Source: Bacteroidales bacterium CF
GTDB lineage: Bacteria > Bacteroidota > Bacteroidia > Bacteroidales > UBA932
Reading direction: 5' to 3'
Assembly: GCA_000473305.1 (NCBI GenBank)
Contig: CP006772.1
Span: 1,426,001-1,490,000 of the forward strand
DNA length: 64,000 bases
A program made the translations under genes and the position numbers. The notes below the pieces were generated by a model that saw only the letters and a list, made by a program, of their open reading frames with translations, did no database searches and was not told the origin of the DNA. Positions 54,064-62,543 of this stretch are shown here, piece after piece. How positions within the stretch are numbered: position 1 is the stretch's first letter; each line of letters opens with the position of its first letter.

Positions 54064-54703
54064 TGTTTATAGTATTAATCTGCTGGTTTTTAAAATAGTA
54101 TGTTGTCACACTTTTTGAAGCCTCTTCAATCACAAGACAGGATACGATAAAACTCGAAGAATCGAATGTCACGGATATTTTCTTTATCATATCACTTACG
54201 CTTTTTATTTTCGGCAAGACCTCTACAACGACATCTCCTGACCTCTCGCTGAAATAAGAGATAGAATACGAATCACCCAACTCATGAAGTTTCCCGAGAA
54301 AAGATGCCTGAATAAGAGTCTTCATTTCTTTTACGACAGCATTATTGTCCAAGCTTATTATCTGAACTTTACTGCCATTATCAATCATCATTCTGGGTCC
54401 ATTTATGACCATCCTGTATTTCATCGGAGTCTTATAGAAAAATTCCAGTTTATTCTCTCTCCTGTATCTGAAAACTCCCTGGGAAACCATCTTCTTGCTG
54501 AACATCTGCAATACTTTTTCCTGAGTAAACGAGGATTCAATCGAATTTATAGAGGAGCTTACTTTCTTTAACGATGCTGTAAACTCTGTGACCTCTGCTT
54601 GTGACAATGTCTGCCTTCCATCCTGTGCTTTTACTCCTTCCGGTAATACTGCAATGCATAGTGTGAAAGCCAGTGTAATTATAAATGTAGAAAATCGTTT
54701 CAT
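54038..54703 (-). CDS. LolA-like outer-membrane lipoprotein carrier protein (first copy)
   Basis: A 221-residue exported protein (signal peptide about 1-27) with the LolA pattern (SINSIESSFTQEKVLQMFSKKMVSQGVFRYRRENKLEFFYKTPMKYRMVINGPRM). In aryl-polyene loci it is thought to receive the lipidic product on the periplasmic side. It overlaps the deacetylase gene by 4 nt upstream and the lipoprotein gene by 26 nt downstream. Confidence 0.86.
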   Translation of the reverse strand: MKRFSTFIITLAFTLCIAVLPEGVKAQDGRQTLSQAEVTEFTASLKKVSSSINSIESSFTQEKVLQMFSKKMVSQGVFRYRRENKLEFFYKTPMKYRMVINGPRMMIDNGSKVQIISLDNNAVVKEMKTLIQASFLGKLHELGDSYSISYFSERSGDVVVEVLPKIKSVSDMIKKISVTFDSSSFIVSCLVIEEASKSVTTYYFKNQQINTINNDEDFHIK

Positions 54704-55362
54704 AAGTTTACTATTTTATATCCTTTGCCTCTTACTTCGTCTATGACCTTGCCGGCTAGAGTGGCAGCACCCTTGATGTTGCTGTGAAGCAGTATAATAG
54801 ATCCGGCCTTCAATCTCTTCGATATCCTTGCTACCACTTTTTCATCTGAATTGGAGACAGTATCAAAACTTCTTATATTCCAACCTATTGACTTTAATTT
54901 TGTTCTATAAACCACATAGGCAATGTTAGGATTGGTTACACCAAATGGGGGCCTGAACATCGTAACATCTTTGTTTATTATGCTTTTAATAAGATGCTTG
55001 GTCAAATATATCTCATGCGCCAGCCTCTTAACTGAATAAAAGGGGAGCATCGGAGCATGAGTATAAGTATGAATTCCTATATTGTGCCCTGCAAGATCTG
55101 TACGGGCGACCATCTCTTTATTTTCGACGATATATTTCCCGATAAAGAAAAATGTTGATTTTACACCTTTTTTATCCAACAGGTCAAGAAGCTCAGGGAG
55201 ATTCTCGTTTTCAGGACCGTCATCAAAAGTCAGGACAACCTCTTTCTCCTTTGTATCCAACCGGCAGGTGGAACTGAGATAGATTCCCCACTCTATTTTA
55301 AAAGCCGCAATTAAAGGAGCCAAAACCATCAAGGATAATATTATTACTATCAGACAATTCAT
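54700..55362 (-). CDS. Polysaccharide deacetylase (NodB-type) family protein
   Basis: A 220-residue protein with one N-terminal transmembrane helix (about 2-22) and a NodB domain. Motif 1 is TFDDGPE (the DD pair), motif 2 is the metal-binding HTYTH, motif 3 is RPPFG, and motif 5 is LLHSN near the C-terminus. All catalytic motifs look intact, so it probably removes an acetyl group from an amino sugar. In this locus that may tailor a sugar attached by the GT2 enzyme. It overlaps its neighbours by 4 nt on each side. Confidence 0.88.
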   Translation of the reverse strand: MNCLIVIILSLMVLAPLIAAFKIEWGIYLSSTCRLDTKEKEVVLTFDDGPENENLPELLDLLDKKGVKSTFFFIGKYIVENKEMVARTDLAGHNIGIHTYTHAPMLPFYSVKRLAHEIYLTKHLIKSIINKDVTMFRPPFGVTNPNIAYVVYRTKLKSIGWNIRSFDTVSNSDEKVVARISKRLKAGSIILLHSNIKGAATLAGKVIDEVRGKGYKIVNL

Positions 55363-56258
55363 TTTGAAACATTATTAACAACAATAACAGAGATCCTCTC
55401 TCTAAGATGCCTTGTAACAATTATGACTTTACCAATTTGAGGATTTTCCTCAAGTATACCGCAAGCGTGCCACGTACCGAAAGCTGAAGCTGTCGGATAC
55501 TCTCCGCATATCTTTTTGTAATCGACAATTTTTTCCGGCTTATCATCTGAAAATGAACAAGGATTTTCCATGCCGTATAAAATCCTGTATTCACCGTCAT
55601 GTCTTACACATGCTCTGTCCAGAAGCTTGCTAATGTCTATAGTGGCAGAATAATCCGATGTTTCGGAAAAAGTTACTACAGATTCAATCTCTGCGACAGT
55701 CTGACTTGATTTCCTATTTCCTATGACAAAAAATTGTGCCCCTTCACCCGGTTTTGCAATTCTCCAAACCCCCATTCTTCCCAATATATGCTCCTTTGTT
55801 GGGGACATTTCATCAAAACCTCCTACCAGAAGGTTTTTCCCATCTTCCTCCTGAAGCATTGTCATGGCATCCACAAGTGCCGATTCAAAAGAGATTCCGC
55901 CATGCACATATGATACATTATAACATTTACAACCCAGGAAAAGGGCAATTTGCGCACCTATCGTATTGGGAGTACTCTGAATGAAAGAGGATGGATTGAG
56001 TAACCTCTCATCATTTTCATATATAGAGTTGAGGAACTTCTCAGTATCTGCAAGACACCCCCAACCTGTACCTGTTATTAATCCGTCTACAGCTTCTCCT
56101 TTCCACTCTTTCAGGGCAATAAAGGCAGAAGAGACTCCCATTTTAATTATCCTGCTCATTCTCCTCCTTGCCACAGGATCCGGAATGATCTCCTTGTAAT
56201 CCGGCTCATTGCTCCCCTCTACAGATGCTTTGCTATTGATATATATTTTTTTCTCCAT
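55359..56258 (-). CDS. Chain-length-factor-like beta-ketoacyl synthase partner
   Basis: A 299-residue protein of the ketoacyl-synt_2 type (beta-ketoacyl synthase N-terminal-like). The active-site cysteine position (VSTACSS in its neighbour) reads VSYVHGG, so H119 replaces Cys. The second-half His motifs are also missing. It is therefore non-catalytic, like ApeC or chain length factors that pair with a full KS to set polyene length. It lies 4 nt after the KS gene at 56263-57474, its presumed partner. Confidence 0.85.
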   Translation of the reverse strand: MEKKIYINSKASVEGSNEPDYKEIIPDPVARRRMSRIIKMGVSSAFIALKEWKGEAVDGLITGTGWGCLADTEKFLNSIYENDERLLNPSSFIQSTPNTIGAQIALFLGCKCYNVSYVHGGISFESALVDAMTMLQEEDGKNLLVGGFDEMSPTKEHILGRMGVWRIAKPGEGAQFFVIGNRKSSQTVAEIESVVTFSETSDYSATIDISKLLDRACVRHDGEYRILYGMENPCSFSDDKPEKIVDYKKICGEYPTASAFGTWHACGILEENPQIGKVIIVTRHLRERISVIVVNNVSK

Positions 56259-56262
56259 AATA

Positions 56263-57474
56263 TCAGCCTTTATATGAACCGTAAATCAGTGTCGTACAAT
56301 TGCCCCCGAACCCGAACGAGTTCTCGAGCACATAATCCATAGAGCAATCAGTTATAAGATCTTTTACAGGGATAACGGCAACATCCGACATCTCTTCTTT
56401 AAAATGGAGGTTAGGCCAAATATATCCATGCTTTAGCGACAGGAGAGAGAATACGCTCTCTACACCTCCTGCCGCTGCAAGAGTATGACCCGTATATCCC
56501 TTTGTGGAGCTGAAAGGTGGAAGATTGTTCCCGAAAATTCTGAGCAATGCGGCCCCCTCTGATGAATCATTATTAGGAGTACCTGTCCCGTGGGCATTAA
56601 CATAGCTGATATCTGCAGGCTTCAGGCCACTTGATTCAAGAGCCCCGAACATTGCAAGATAGGCCCCCTCCCCATGGGATGATGAGGCTGTCTGGTGAAA
56701 GGCATCGTTTGCATTTGCATAGCCGCATATTTTACCATAAACATTCCTGTGGCCAAGGTCTGCTCTTTGAAGCACCACATAACCCGCCCCCTCGCCAAGG
56801 TTCAAACCGGCCCTTGTGTCGTCAAAAGGTCTGCACCAGTTTTTATCAAGTATGCCCAGAGAGTGAAATCCGTTAACCGTAAATCTGGAGAGAGCGTCAG
56901 TACCTCCTGCAACAACAACGTCAAGCATACCAAGTTTTATCATTCTTGCTCCCAACATTATTGCATTGTTTGCTGAAGAACAAGCTGTACTTACTGTAGA
57001 TACAAAATCGTCAGCTTTGAGATAATCAGCAATTTTCTCTGTAGATGCTCCACAATCATGACCCAGAAGATCTCTCAGCTTACCTTTGCTTTTATCCAAC
57101 CTATACTCCTTATAAAAGTTCTCACTGACATCCATCCCTCCTACAGATGTGGCTGATATCAGGCCTATTTTCAACTCAGACCTCTCAGCGGCACTCAACC
57201 CCGGGAATCCGGCATCTTCGTATGCCTCTTTGGCGGCCAGAAGTCCGAGGAGAGTTGTCCTCGAATAGACCTTGTCTTGAGCTAGTGACAGAATATCGGC
57301 AATCTGTGAATTTGACAGACCAACTTCTCCCACAACAACTTCATGATTTGAGGTAAAGAGTGTTAAAGGGGCAATTCCGCTCCTGGAAGCTATCAAAGCA
57401 TCAAGATTCTCCCCGACACCTCTGCCCAAAGCTGTTACCACTCCCAAACCGGTTATTATGACATCATTATACAT
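56263..57474 (-). CDS. Beta-ketoacyl-ACP synthase (catalytic partner of the CLF-like protein)
   Basis: A 403-residue KAS-II-fold enzyme from the ATG at 57474 (a GTG directly upstream overlaps the preceding stop). The triad is complete: C165 (VSTACSSANNAIM), His in YVNAHGTGTPNNDSSEG and His in TKGYTGHTLAAAGGVES. It probably forms a heterodimer with the cysteine-less protein encoded next and elongates the polyene. It is one of three complete ketosynthases in the locus. Confidence 0.93.
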   Translation of the reverse strand: MYNDVIITGLGVVTALGRGVGENLDALIASRSGIAPLTLFTSNHEVVVGEVGLSNSQIADILSLAQDKVYSRTTLLGLLAAKEAYEDAGFPGLSAAERSELKIGLISATSVGGMDVSENFYKEYRLDKSKGKLRDLLGHDCGASTEKIADYLKADDFVSTVSTACSSANNAIMLGARMIKLGMLDVVVAGGTDALSRFTVNGFHSLGILDKNWCRPFDDTRAGLNLGEGAGYVVLQRADLGHRNVYGKICGYANANDAFHQTASSSHGEGAYLAMFGALESSGLKPADISYVNAHGTGTPNNDSSEGAALLRIFGNNLPPFSSTKGYTGHTLAAAGGVESVFSLLSLKHGYIWPNLHFKEEMSDVAVIPVKDLITDCSMDYVLENSFGFGGNCTTLIYGSYKG

Positions 57475-57476
57475 CA

Positions 57477-59177
57477 CTATACTTTTTTATATAACCCAAT
57501 ATTAAGATCATATTTCTCGCCTATAAGGTCGCACCATCCGGCTACAACCAGCTCCATGCCGGAGAGAGATGCGTTACGTAAAAGAATCTCTGTGGCATTT
57601 ATCTTTTCAGAAGGATTGAATACGAAAAATGTATTTTCACCTTTAAATTTGTTTTTTATGCAGATTTCACCCAGAACTACATTTGGTAAGGTGTAGACGA
57701 ATATTGCCGGGCTGGCCTTAAGGTCATCCTCCGCGCCTATAGCAGCAACATGTCTGATATCTGATGCAAGTGATGAAGAGGTATTGCCGAAAAACAGACC
57801 TCGCTTTTCAGGCAGGATGTCAGAAAACTCCGGATTATCTTTTAATAATTTAAGGACTCCTATGTAACCGAGTTTTGAGAGATCGTCCATCTTGAAAAAT
57901 TTAAGATCTGTATTTTCCAGCCTTCTATTCCAATCTCTGATAATATCGTGAAAACCATCTGTTCCTGAGAGTGAAAACCTTGAGAGTTCTCTCCAGTTAG
58001 CCGGCTGGTCATATCTGCTGTTTCCTGAAACAGAATCAAAGGCATATATAACTGCAGCATTGCAACCTCCGAACCCGGACGCAGTCTTTATACACCTTTT
58101 CAGCACTCTTGACTCATGACTGGCATTGACCTTTATCTCCATAGGAACACCGCTCTGGGTATAACCTTTAGTGCCGAATAGCATACTGTTTTTCATTTGC
58201 CAGAAGCATCCTATGCTCTCAATTACTCCTGATGCTCCAAGTGTGTGGCCCCAGTATGGTTTCAGACTTTGTACCGCTACACCGCTCAGTCCTGCAAGAT
58301 GAATAGCTTTTGCCTCCATCTCATCGTTATACAGAGTAGCCGTACCATGTGCATTTATGAAATCTATCTCTTCTGCTTTTATACCTGCAATAGTTATTGA
58401 TCTGCTCATGGCCTCAGCTAAGCCGTCTCCTGTCCGGGAAGGTGCTGAAAGATGGTTGGCATCATTGCTTATGGCTCCCCCTTCAACCACTATCGGATCT
58501 TCTTCTGAAACAATAGCTCTGTCTCCTGTCAGGACTATCACACCTACAGCCTCTCCCAAAGTAAGGCCGTCTCTTTTTGTATCATAAGGAATGCAAGGGC
58601 CTGTACTTATAGAGTGAAAAGATTGGAATCCTGTCACAACAAATCTTGAAAGCAGATCTGCTCCGACAATTATAGCATGCTTACAATAACCCGACGAGAT
58701 AAGTCTTGAAGCTGAAACTACAGCATTAACTCCTGATATACAGGCATTAGAAACTACAAGTGGCTCTCTCTTCAGTTTGAAATAATTTGCTGTCACCTTT
58801 GCCGTATGGTTAAGGAACACTCTGCTGTCAAGAATTTCCCTCCCTGATTCCAGAAATGTGACATCTCCCTTTGTAGTAGAGAAAATCAACTGTGTCTCTT
58901 TCAAAAAATCCTCGTCGACAAAATCTTTCAACAAATTCAATGCTTGTTGGACTGAGAATATCGACCTTCTCTCAAGAGTGGATAAATCGGGATCAGTATG
59001 CTCCCCAAATATTTTTGAAGCATACATTGGTTTACAGAAAAGCGAAGCCTCTTCCACCAACTTAATTCCTGACTTATAATCAGTTATAGCTTTCATATTC
59101 TCTTCTGTATCCAGACCTAAGGGTGAAGAGAGAGAATATGATGCAACAAAAACCTTATTTACTCCTTTTCTAACCAT
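57477..59177 (-). CDS. Ketosynthase with an added C-terminal KS-like domain
   Basis: A 566-residue protein. Residues about 8-395 are a complete KAS-II-type ketosynthase: C146 (VVSNACISGVNAVV), His in INAHGTATLYNDEME, His in YWGHTLGASGVIES, and the C-terminal SGFGGCNAAVIYA. Residues about 405-566 form an extra domain with GLFFGNTSSSLASDIRHV and NVVLGEICIKNKFKGENTFFV. This resembles the N-terminal half of a KS without cysteine. The extension may mimic a chain-length factor within one chain. It overlaps the thioesterase gene by 19 nt. Confidence 0.87.
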   Translation of the reverse strand: MVRKGVNKVFVASYSLSSPLGLDTEENMKAITDYKSGIKLVEEASLFCKPMYASKIFGEHTDPDLSTLERRSIFSVQQALNLLKDFVDEDFLKETQLIFSTTKGDVTFLESGREILDSRVFLNHTAKVTANYFKLKREPLVVSNACISGVNAVVSASRLISSGYCKHAIIVGADLLSRFVVTGFQSFHSISTGPCIPYDTKRDGLTLGEAVGVIVLTGDRAIVSEEDPIVVEGGAISNDANHLSAPSRTGDGLAEAMSRSITIAGIKAEEIDFINAHGTATLYNDEMEAKAIHLAGLSGVAVQSLKPYWGHTLGASGVIESIGCFWQMKNSMLFGTKGYTQSGVPMEIKVNASHESRVLKRCIKTASGFGGCNAAVIYAFDSVSGNSRYDQPANWRELSRFSLSGTDGFHDIIRDWNRRLENTDLKFFKMDDLSKLGYIGVLKLLKDNPEFSDILPEKRGLFFGNTSSSLASDIRHVAAIGAEDDLKASPAIFVYTLPNVVLGEICIKNKFKGENTFFVFNPSEKINATEILLRNASLSGMELVVAGWCDLIGEKYDLNIGLYKKV

Positions 59178-59629
59178 TTTTTTTGCCAGTTAAGGTAAAA
59201 ATCAGGGTTAACAAGCATCAGCTCTCCCTGAGTATCCAAAAAGACCTGTATTGAAGACCCTTCAGCAACAAGCAGATTATCAGACTCTCTATAAATTCTG
59301 AACTCAAAAATAATTTTTGCTGCAGGTGTATATATATATTTTGTCTCAATAATTGCTGTATCGCCATATATAAGAGGGTACTTGTAACTGATATGAATAT
59401 CTACAACAGGAGCGGTAAAACCGGAATTATAAATATCGAGATATCCAAGTCCCGGATAATCCAGACCGAATGACTCCCTGCCATCCTCCATATATTTTAC
59501 ATACTCCCCGTGCCATACAATCTTCAAAGAATCAACCTCGTTAAACCGGACTTTGATAGTACATCTGTTAACAAGCTGCATGTCTGAAGAGTACTGTTTT
59601 CTCTTTTGCATATTAAATTTTTTACTCAT
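59159..59629 (-). CDS. Acyl-CoA thioesterase, 4HBT/YbgC type hot-dog protein
   Basis: A 156-residue protein of the 4-hydroxybenzoyl-CoA thioesterase family. It has the motif VRFNEVDSLKIVWHGEYVKYMEDGRE (Asp and the His-Tyr helix), followed by YPLIYGDTAIIETKYIY. It likely releases or transfers an acyl chain from CoA or ACP in the pathway. The gene starts within the end of the dehydratase-like gene (8-nt overlap). Confidence 0.88.
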   Translation of the reverse strand: MSKKFNMQKRKQYSSDMQLVNRCTIKVRFNEVDSLKIVWHGEYVKYMEDGRESFGLDYPGLGYLDIYNSGFTAPVVDIHISYKYPLIYGDTAIIETKYIYTPAAKIIFEFRIYRESDNLLVAEGSSIQVFLDTQGELMLVNPDFYLNWQKKWLEKE

Positions 59630-60065
59630 TTTCCTGAAGGAAGATTTTTAATTCACACTCTGCCACGATTTGGTCTTCACACTCCACTTTTGCCGAGACC
59701 AGAGATATACCCTGGAACTTCTGTATCTCTGTAATTGTGGTATTCAGCTTTTTCCCCACTTCAGGCAACATTCTGATTTTCATCTTACTGACTGCACCTA
59801 TAAAACCTTTAGGGACAGAGGAACCTCTTGCGATGAAGTCAACTCCTGCCGAGACCGCCGCAGATTGTGCCATATGTTCAATGAGACCTGACTCAGAGAA
59901 CAGATTGCCGTCGGTCAATACATTTCCATCTCTTACTGTAAGCCCGGTGAAAGAAGACAATTCCCTCTTTCCGTAATAACTGTCAACCATAACAAAGGGA
60001 CACCTTTGCGGAATGTACTCCAGTAGCTCATCGCCTGATATCAAGGCTTTCTCAAATATTCCCAT
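59622..60065 (-). CDS. ApeP-type hot-dog dehydratase-like protein lacking the catalytic His
   Basis: A 147-residue hot-dog protein. The helix motif has E63 in LIEHMAQSAAV, equivalent to EAMAQ of FabZ, but the preceding HFPG loop is absent (NLFSESG instead), so the catalytic His is missing. The 124-residue protein at 53160-53534 has the reverse set. The two may form a heterodimer with one composite site, as inferred for the ApeI/ApeP pair of aryl-polyene systems. It overlaps the radical SAM gene by 25 nt. Confidence 0.8.
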   Translation of the reverse strand: MGIFEKALISGDELLEYIPQRCPFVMVDSYYGKRELSSFTGLTVRDGNVLTDGNLFSESGLIEHMAQSAAVSAGVDFIARGSSVPKGFIGAVSKMKIRMLPEVGKKLNTTITEIQKFQGISLVSAKVECEDQIVAECELKIFLQENE

Positions 60066-61420
60066 ATCAACCCCTTTTTCTTTTTGGTTGTTCTCATATA
60101 GTCGAGTTGTCCGAAGAGCGGATCATCCGGGAAAATCCAGGCTTTTCCGGTCTCCTCTGCCAATTTACGGCACAGCTCCAGATCAAATCCCTTCTCTATA
60201 TAGTAAGTGGGTTCCAGCAGAGTGTCACTCTCCGAAACAACACCCATATCAATTGCAATTCTGTGCAATGGCGTACCGGGATATATCCTCATACCAATAT
60301 ATGGAAAAAATACTGAAAAGCGAATTTTTTTAGAATTCTCCATTGTCTCTCTCAAAGTACGTTCACTCTCTCCCAAACCACCCAAAATCAGAAAATGGGC
60401 ATAAAAAATATTGTGTTTGAGACACCTTTCTGAATTCAGCAAAACATCCTCAAAAGAGAAATTTTTACCGTATCTGTGCATCTGTTCCGTACAGAGGGAC
60501 TCTGTTCCGAACTCTATGTGCTTCAATCCGGATTGTTTGAAAAGTTCAAGGAGTTCGTCGGTAAGATTGTGAGGAGAAAAATATGCACCCCAGTTTATCT
60601 TAACACCGCTTTTTATTATCTTTTCAGCCAGCTCAACATTGTAACTGTTATGTATATTGAATACAGAATCAGTGAAGAATACATAGTTTATACCCTTATC
60701 CCTGTTCAGTCTTGCCAAAGTATCAACTATAAGGTCTGTATCAAGAGTCCTTACTTTGCGTCCGTCTATTATTGGATAGGAACAGTAAATGCAGTTGTAA
60801 CAACATCCTCTTTTTGTCTGGATATTCAACATGCCGCTGTGCTCCCAGTAGAAATCAGAAAGAGTCTCATTAAATGAGAGTTCCAGTGATTTCAGATAAT
60901 TTGAGTGCTCTTTAATTTTCCCCTCTTCGCCGTTTCCCTTGATAAGTCCCTCAATCCCGTCAACATTTTCATCTCTGTCCAGCCTCTCCAGAAGCAATCT
61001 CAGACTCTCCTCCCCCTCGCCTGCTATACCGTAATCGGGTTTAAGAATTGACATCAGTACCTCAGGGAATATAGAGAAGCCTGCTCCTCCGAGAATTATG
61101 ACCGAACTAGAATTTTCCCTTATACAGTCAACTATCTCTTTATATCCGGGAATAAAACTTGTTCTGTCCAGGGAGTTTGCTCCGTCAATATTTCTCAGAG
61201 AGACTCCTACATAATCGAAATTTCCGCTCTTCATCAGCTCTGCCAAACCACTAATAGTTAACAGATTCATATCCGCCATCGATATCTCGAGATCAGGCAT
61301 ATGCCCGGAAAGATATGTGTGTAAATAGGATATACCTATCGGATAGACCGGATACGGATCTGCCAGCCTGTTCGCAGATACCAATAATAACTTCCTACCT
61401 TTCATAATTCCAAAAATCAA
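60041..61420 (-). CDS. B12-binding-domain radical SAM protein
   Basis: A 459-residue protein (alternative ATG at 61405). The N-terminal region (about 8-140) has a Rossmann-like cobalamin-binding pattern (LLLVSANRLADPYPVYPIGISYLHTYL, VGVSLRN, VIILGGAGFSIFPE) without the DxHxxG motif. The radical SAM domain has C206-xxx-C210-xx-C213 (KRGCCYNCIYCSYP), then LIVDTLARLNRDKGINYVFFTDSVFN and HIEFGTESLC. Such enzymes methylate unactivated carbons or perform rearrangements. The gene lies between an acyltransferase and a dehydratase-like gene with overlaps of about 25 nt on both sides, so it belongs to the pathway. Confidence 0.9.
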   Translation of the reverse strand: MIFGIMKGRKLLLVSANRLADPYPVYPIGISYLHTYLSGHMPDLEISMADMNLLTISGLAELMKSGNFDYVGVSLRNIDGANSLDRTSFIPGYKEIVDCIRENSSSVIILGGAGFSIFPEVLMSILKPDYGIAGEGEESLRLLLERLDRDENVDGIEGLIKGNGEEGKIKEHSNYLKSLELSFNETLSDFYWEHSGMLNIQTKRGCCYNCIYCSYPIIDGRKVRTLDTDLIVDTLARLNRDKGINYVFFTDSVFNIHNSYNVELAEKIIKSGVKINWGAYFSPHNLTDELLELFKQSGLKHIEFGTESLCTEQMHRYGKNFSFEDVLLNSERCLKHNIFYAHFLILGGLGESERTLRETMENSKKIRFSVFFPYIGMRIYPGTPLHRIAIDMGVVSESDTLLEPTYYIEKGFDLELCRKLAEETGKAWIFPDDPLFGQLDYMRTTKKKKGLIWEYLRKP

Positions 61421-62300
61421 AATAGTTATACCACTGCTCAGGATACTCTCTTACCCTTTCCGAGAGAAGAGCTACATACTCCTCAATAAGCAAAGTCTCC
61501 TTTTTCTTCTCTTTACTTCCGTCTGTATAGTCTGAAAGAATAAAATCGAACTTGTATCTTTTGTAACCTATATGCTCGGCAAAATAGAAGACAACGGGAA
61601 CATTCATTCTCGCTGCCAGCACAAAAGGTCCTAGAGGAAAAGAGGCCTTCTTTTCCATAAAATCCATATCCTTATGCTTATCACTCCTGCTTAGCCTGTC
61701 TCCCTGTATCGACACATACTCCCCCTTTGCCAAAGCATCCCTTATTTTAAAAATATAGTCAAGCGAATCTCCTTCAATGGGGATTATGCCAAAACTATCA
61801 ATGCTTTTATTGACCTCAAGGATCTTTTTAATGCTCTGATACTCCTGATCCATCATCAGGACATTCATCCGCTTGTTATACTTGCCGAAAAAAGGAGCTC
61901 CAATCTCCCAGTTACCGAAGTGAGCCCCGATAATTATGACTCCCTGAGTACTGTTCAAAACACTCTTAACACCCTCCGGTTCTGCAAAGTCAAACCGGTA
62001 CTCGTCATACTTTCCCTGATTTACAGCCACCTTATCGATCAAGGCCCTTCCAAGCGAGTAGAAGTTTTTGTATACTAATATTAATGATTTTAGATACCCG
62101 TATTTGAGTATCTTTCTTGAGAATTTCCATATGGAACGCGTTGCAGACGGGGCAAAAGGGATAAAATAGATGACGACAAGAGAGAGAAGACAATAAGCGG
62201 TTCTAACTCCCAGACCCTTTATAATCTTTATGAAAATAAGGTATCCGAGTAAGCCCCCTCTTGATTTTCCGCTCCAACTTCTTGTTTCATTTTGATCCAT
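61395..62300 (-). CDS. LpxL/HtrB-like lysophospholipid acyltransferase
   Basis: A 301-residue membrane-associated acyltransferase of the LABLAPT/LpxL family. An N-terminal hydrophobic segment (about 25-48) is followed by the HxxxxE motif VIIGAHFGNWE (His near residue 125), PIEGDSLDYIF and SIQGDRLSRSD, with a substrate-binding loop. It likely transfers an acyl or polyene chain from the ACP encoded just upstream (14-nt overlap) to a lipid or glycolipid acceptor. Confidence 0.9.
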   Translation of the reverse strand: MDQNETRSWSGKSRGGLLGYLIFIKIIKGLGVRTAYCLLSLVVIYFIPFAPSATRSIWKFSRKILKYGYLKSLILVYKNFYSLGRALIDKVAVNQGKYDEYRFDFAEPEGVKSVLNSTQGVIIIGAHFGNWEIGAPFFGKYNKRMNVLMMDQEYQSIKKILEVNKSIDSFGIIPIEGDSLDYIFKIRDALAKGEYVSIQGDRLSRSDKHKDMDFMEKKASFPLGPFVLAARMNVPVVFYFAEHIGYKRYKFDFILSDYTDGSKEKKKETLLIEEYVALLSERVREYPEQWYNYFDFWNYER

Positions 62301-62538
62301 CCATTCTGGAATTAATGAACTGATAAAAATCCATGAAGGTTTTTATCTCTGCAAAATCCTTCGCTTTGACAGTAAAGCCGAAATTGTGCTCAATAAGCAC
62401 AACCATGTCAACCAGGTCAAGACTGTCAAGATCCAAAGTGTCCATCAACATTGCATCAGGCTTGATTATCGCAGGGTCTACCTCAAACTCCTCAGCAAGG
62501 ACTCTGTTAATTTTTTCAATTAGTTCAGGTTCTATCAT
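62287..62538 (-). CDS. Acyl carrier protein (first ACP of the locus)
   Basis: An 83-residue ACP with the phosphopantetheine serine in DTLDLDSLDLVDMVVLIE. It is the pathway carrier for polyene elongation, lying between a ketosynthase and an acyltransferase. It differs from the ACP at 37436-37693, so the locus holds two dedicated carriers. Confidence 0.93.
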   Translation of the reverse strand: MIEPELIEKINRVLAEEFEVDPAIIKPDAMLMDTLDLDSLDLVDMVVLIEHNFGFTVKAKDFAEIKTFMDFYQFINSRMDGSK

Positions 62539-62543
62539 AGTAT

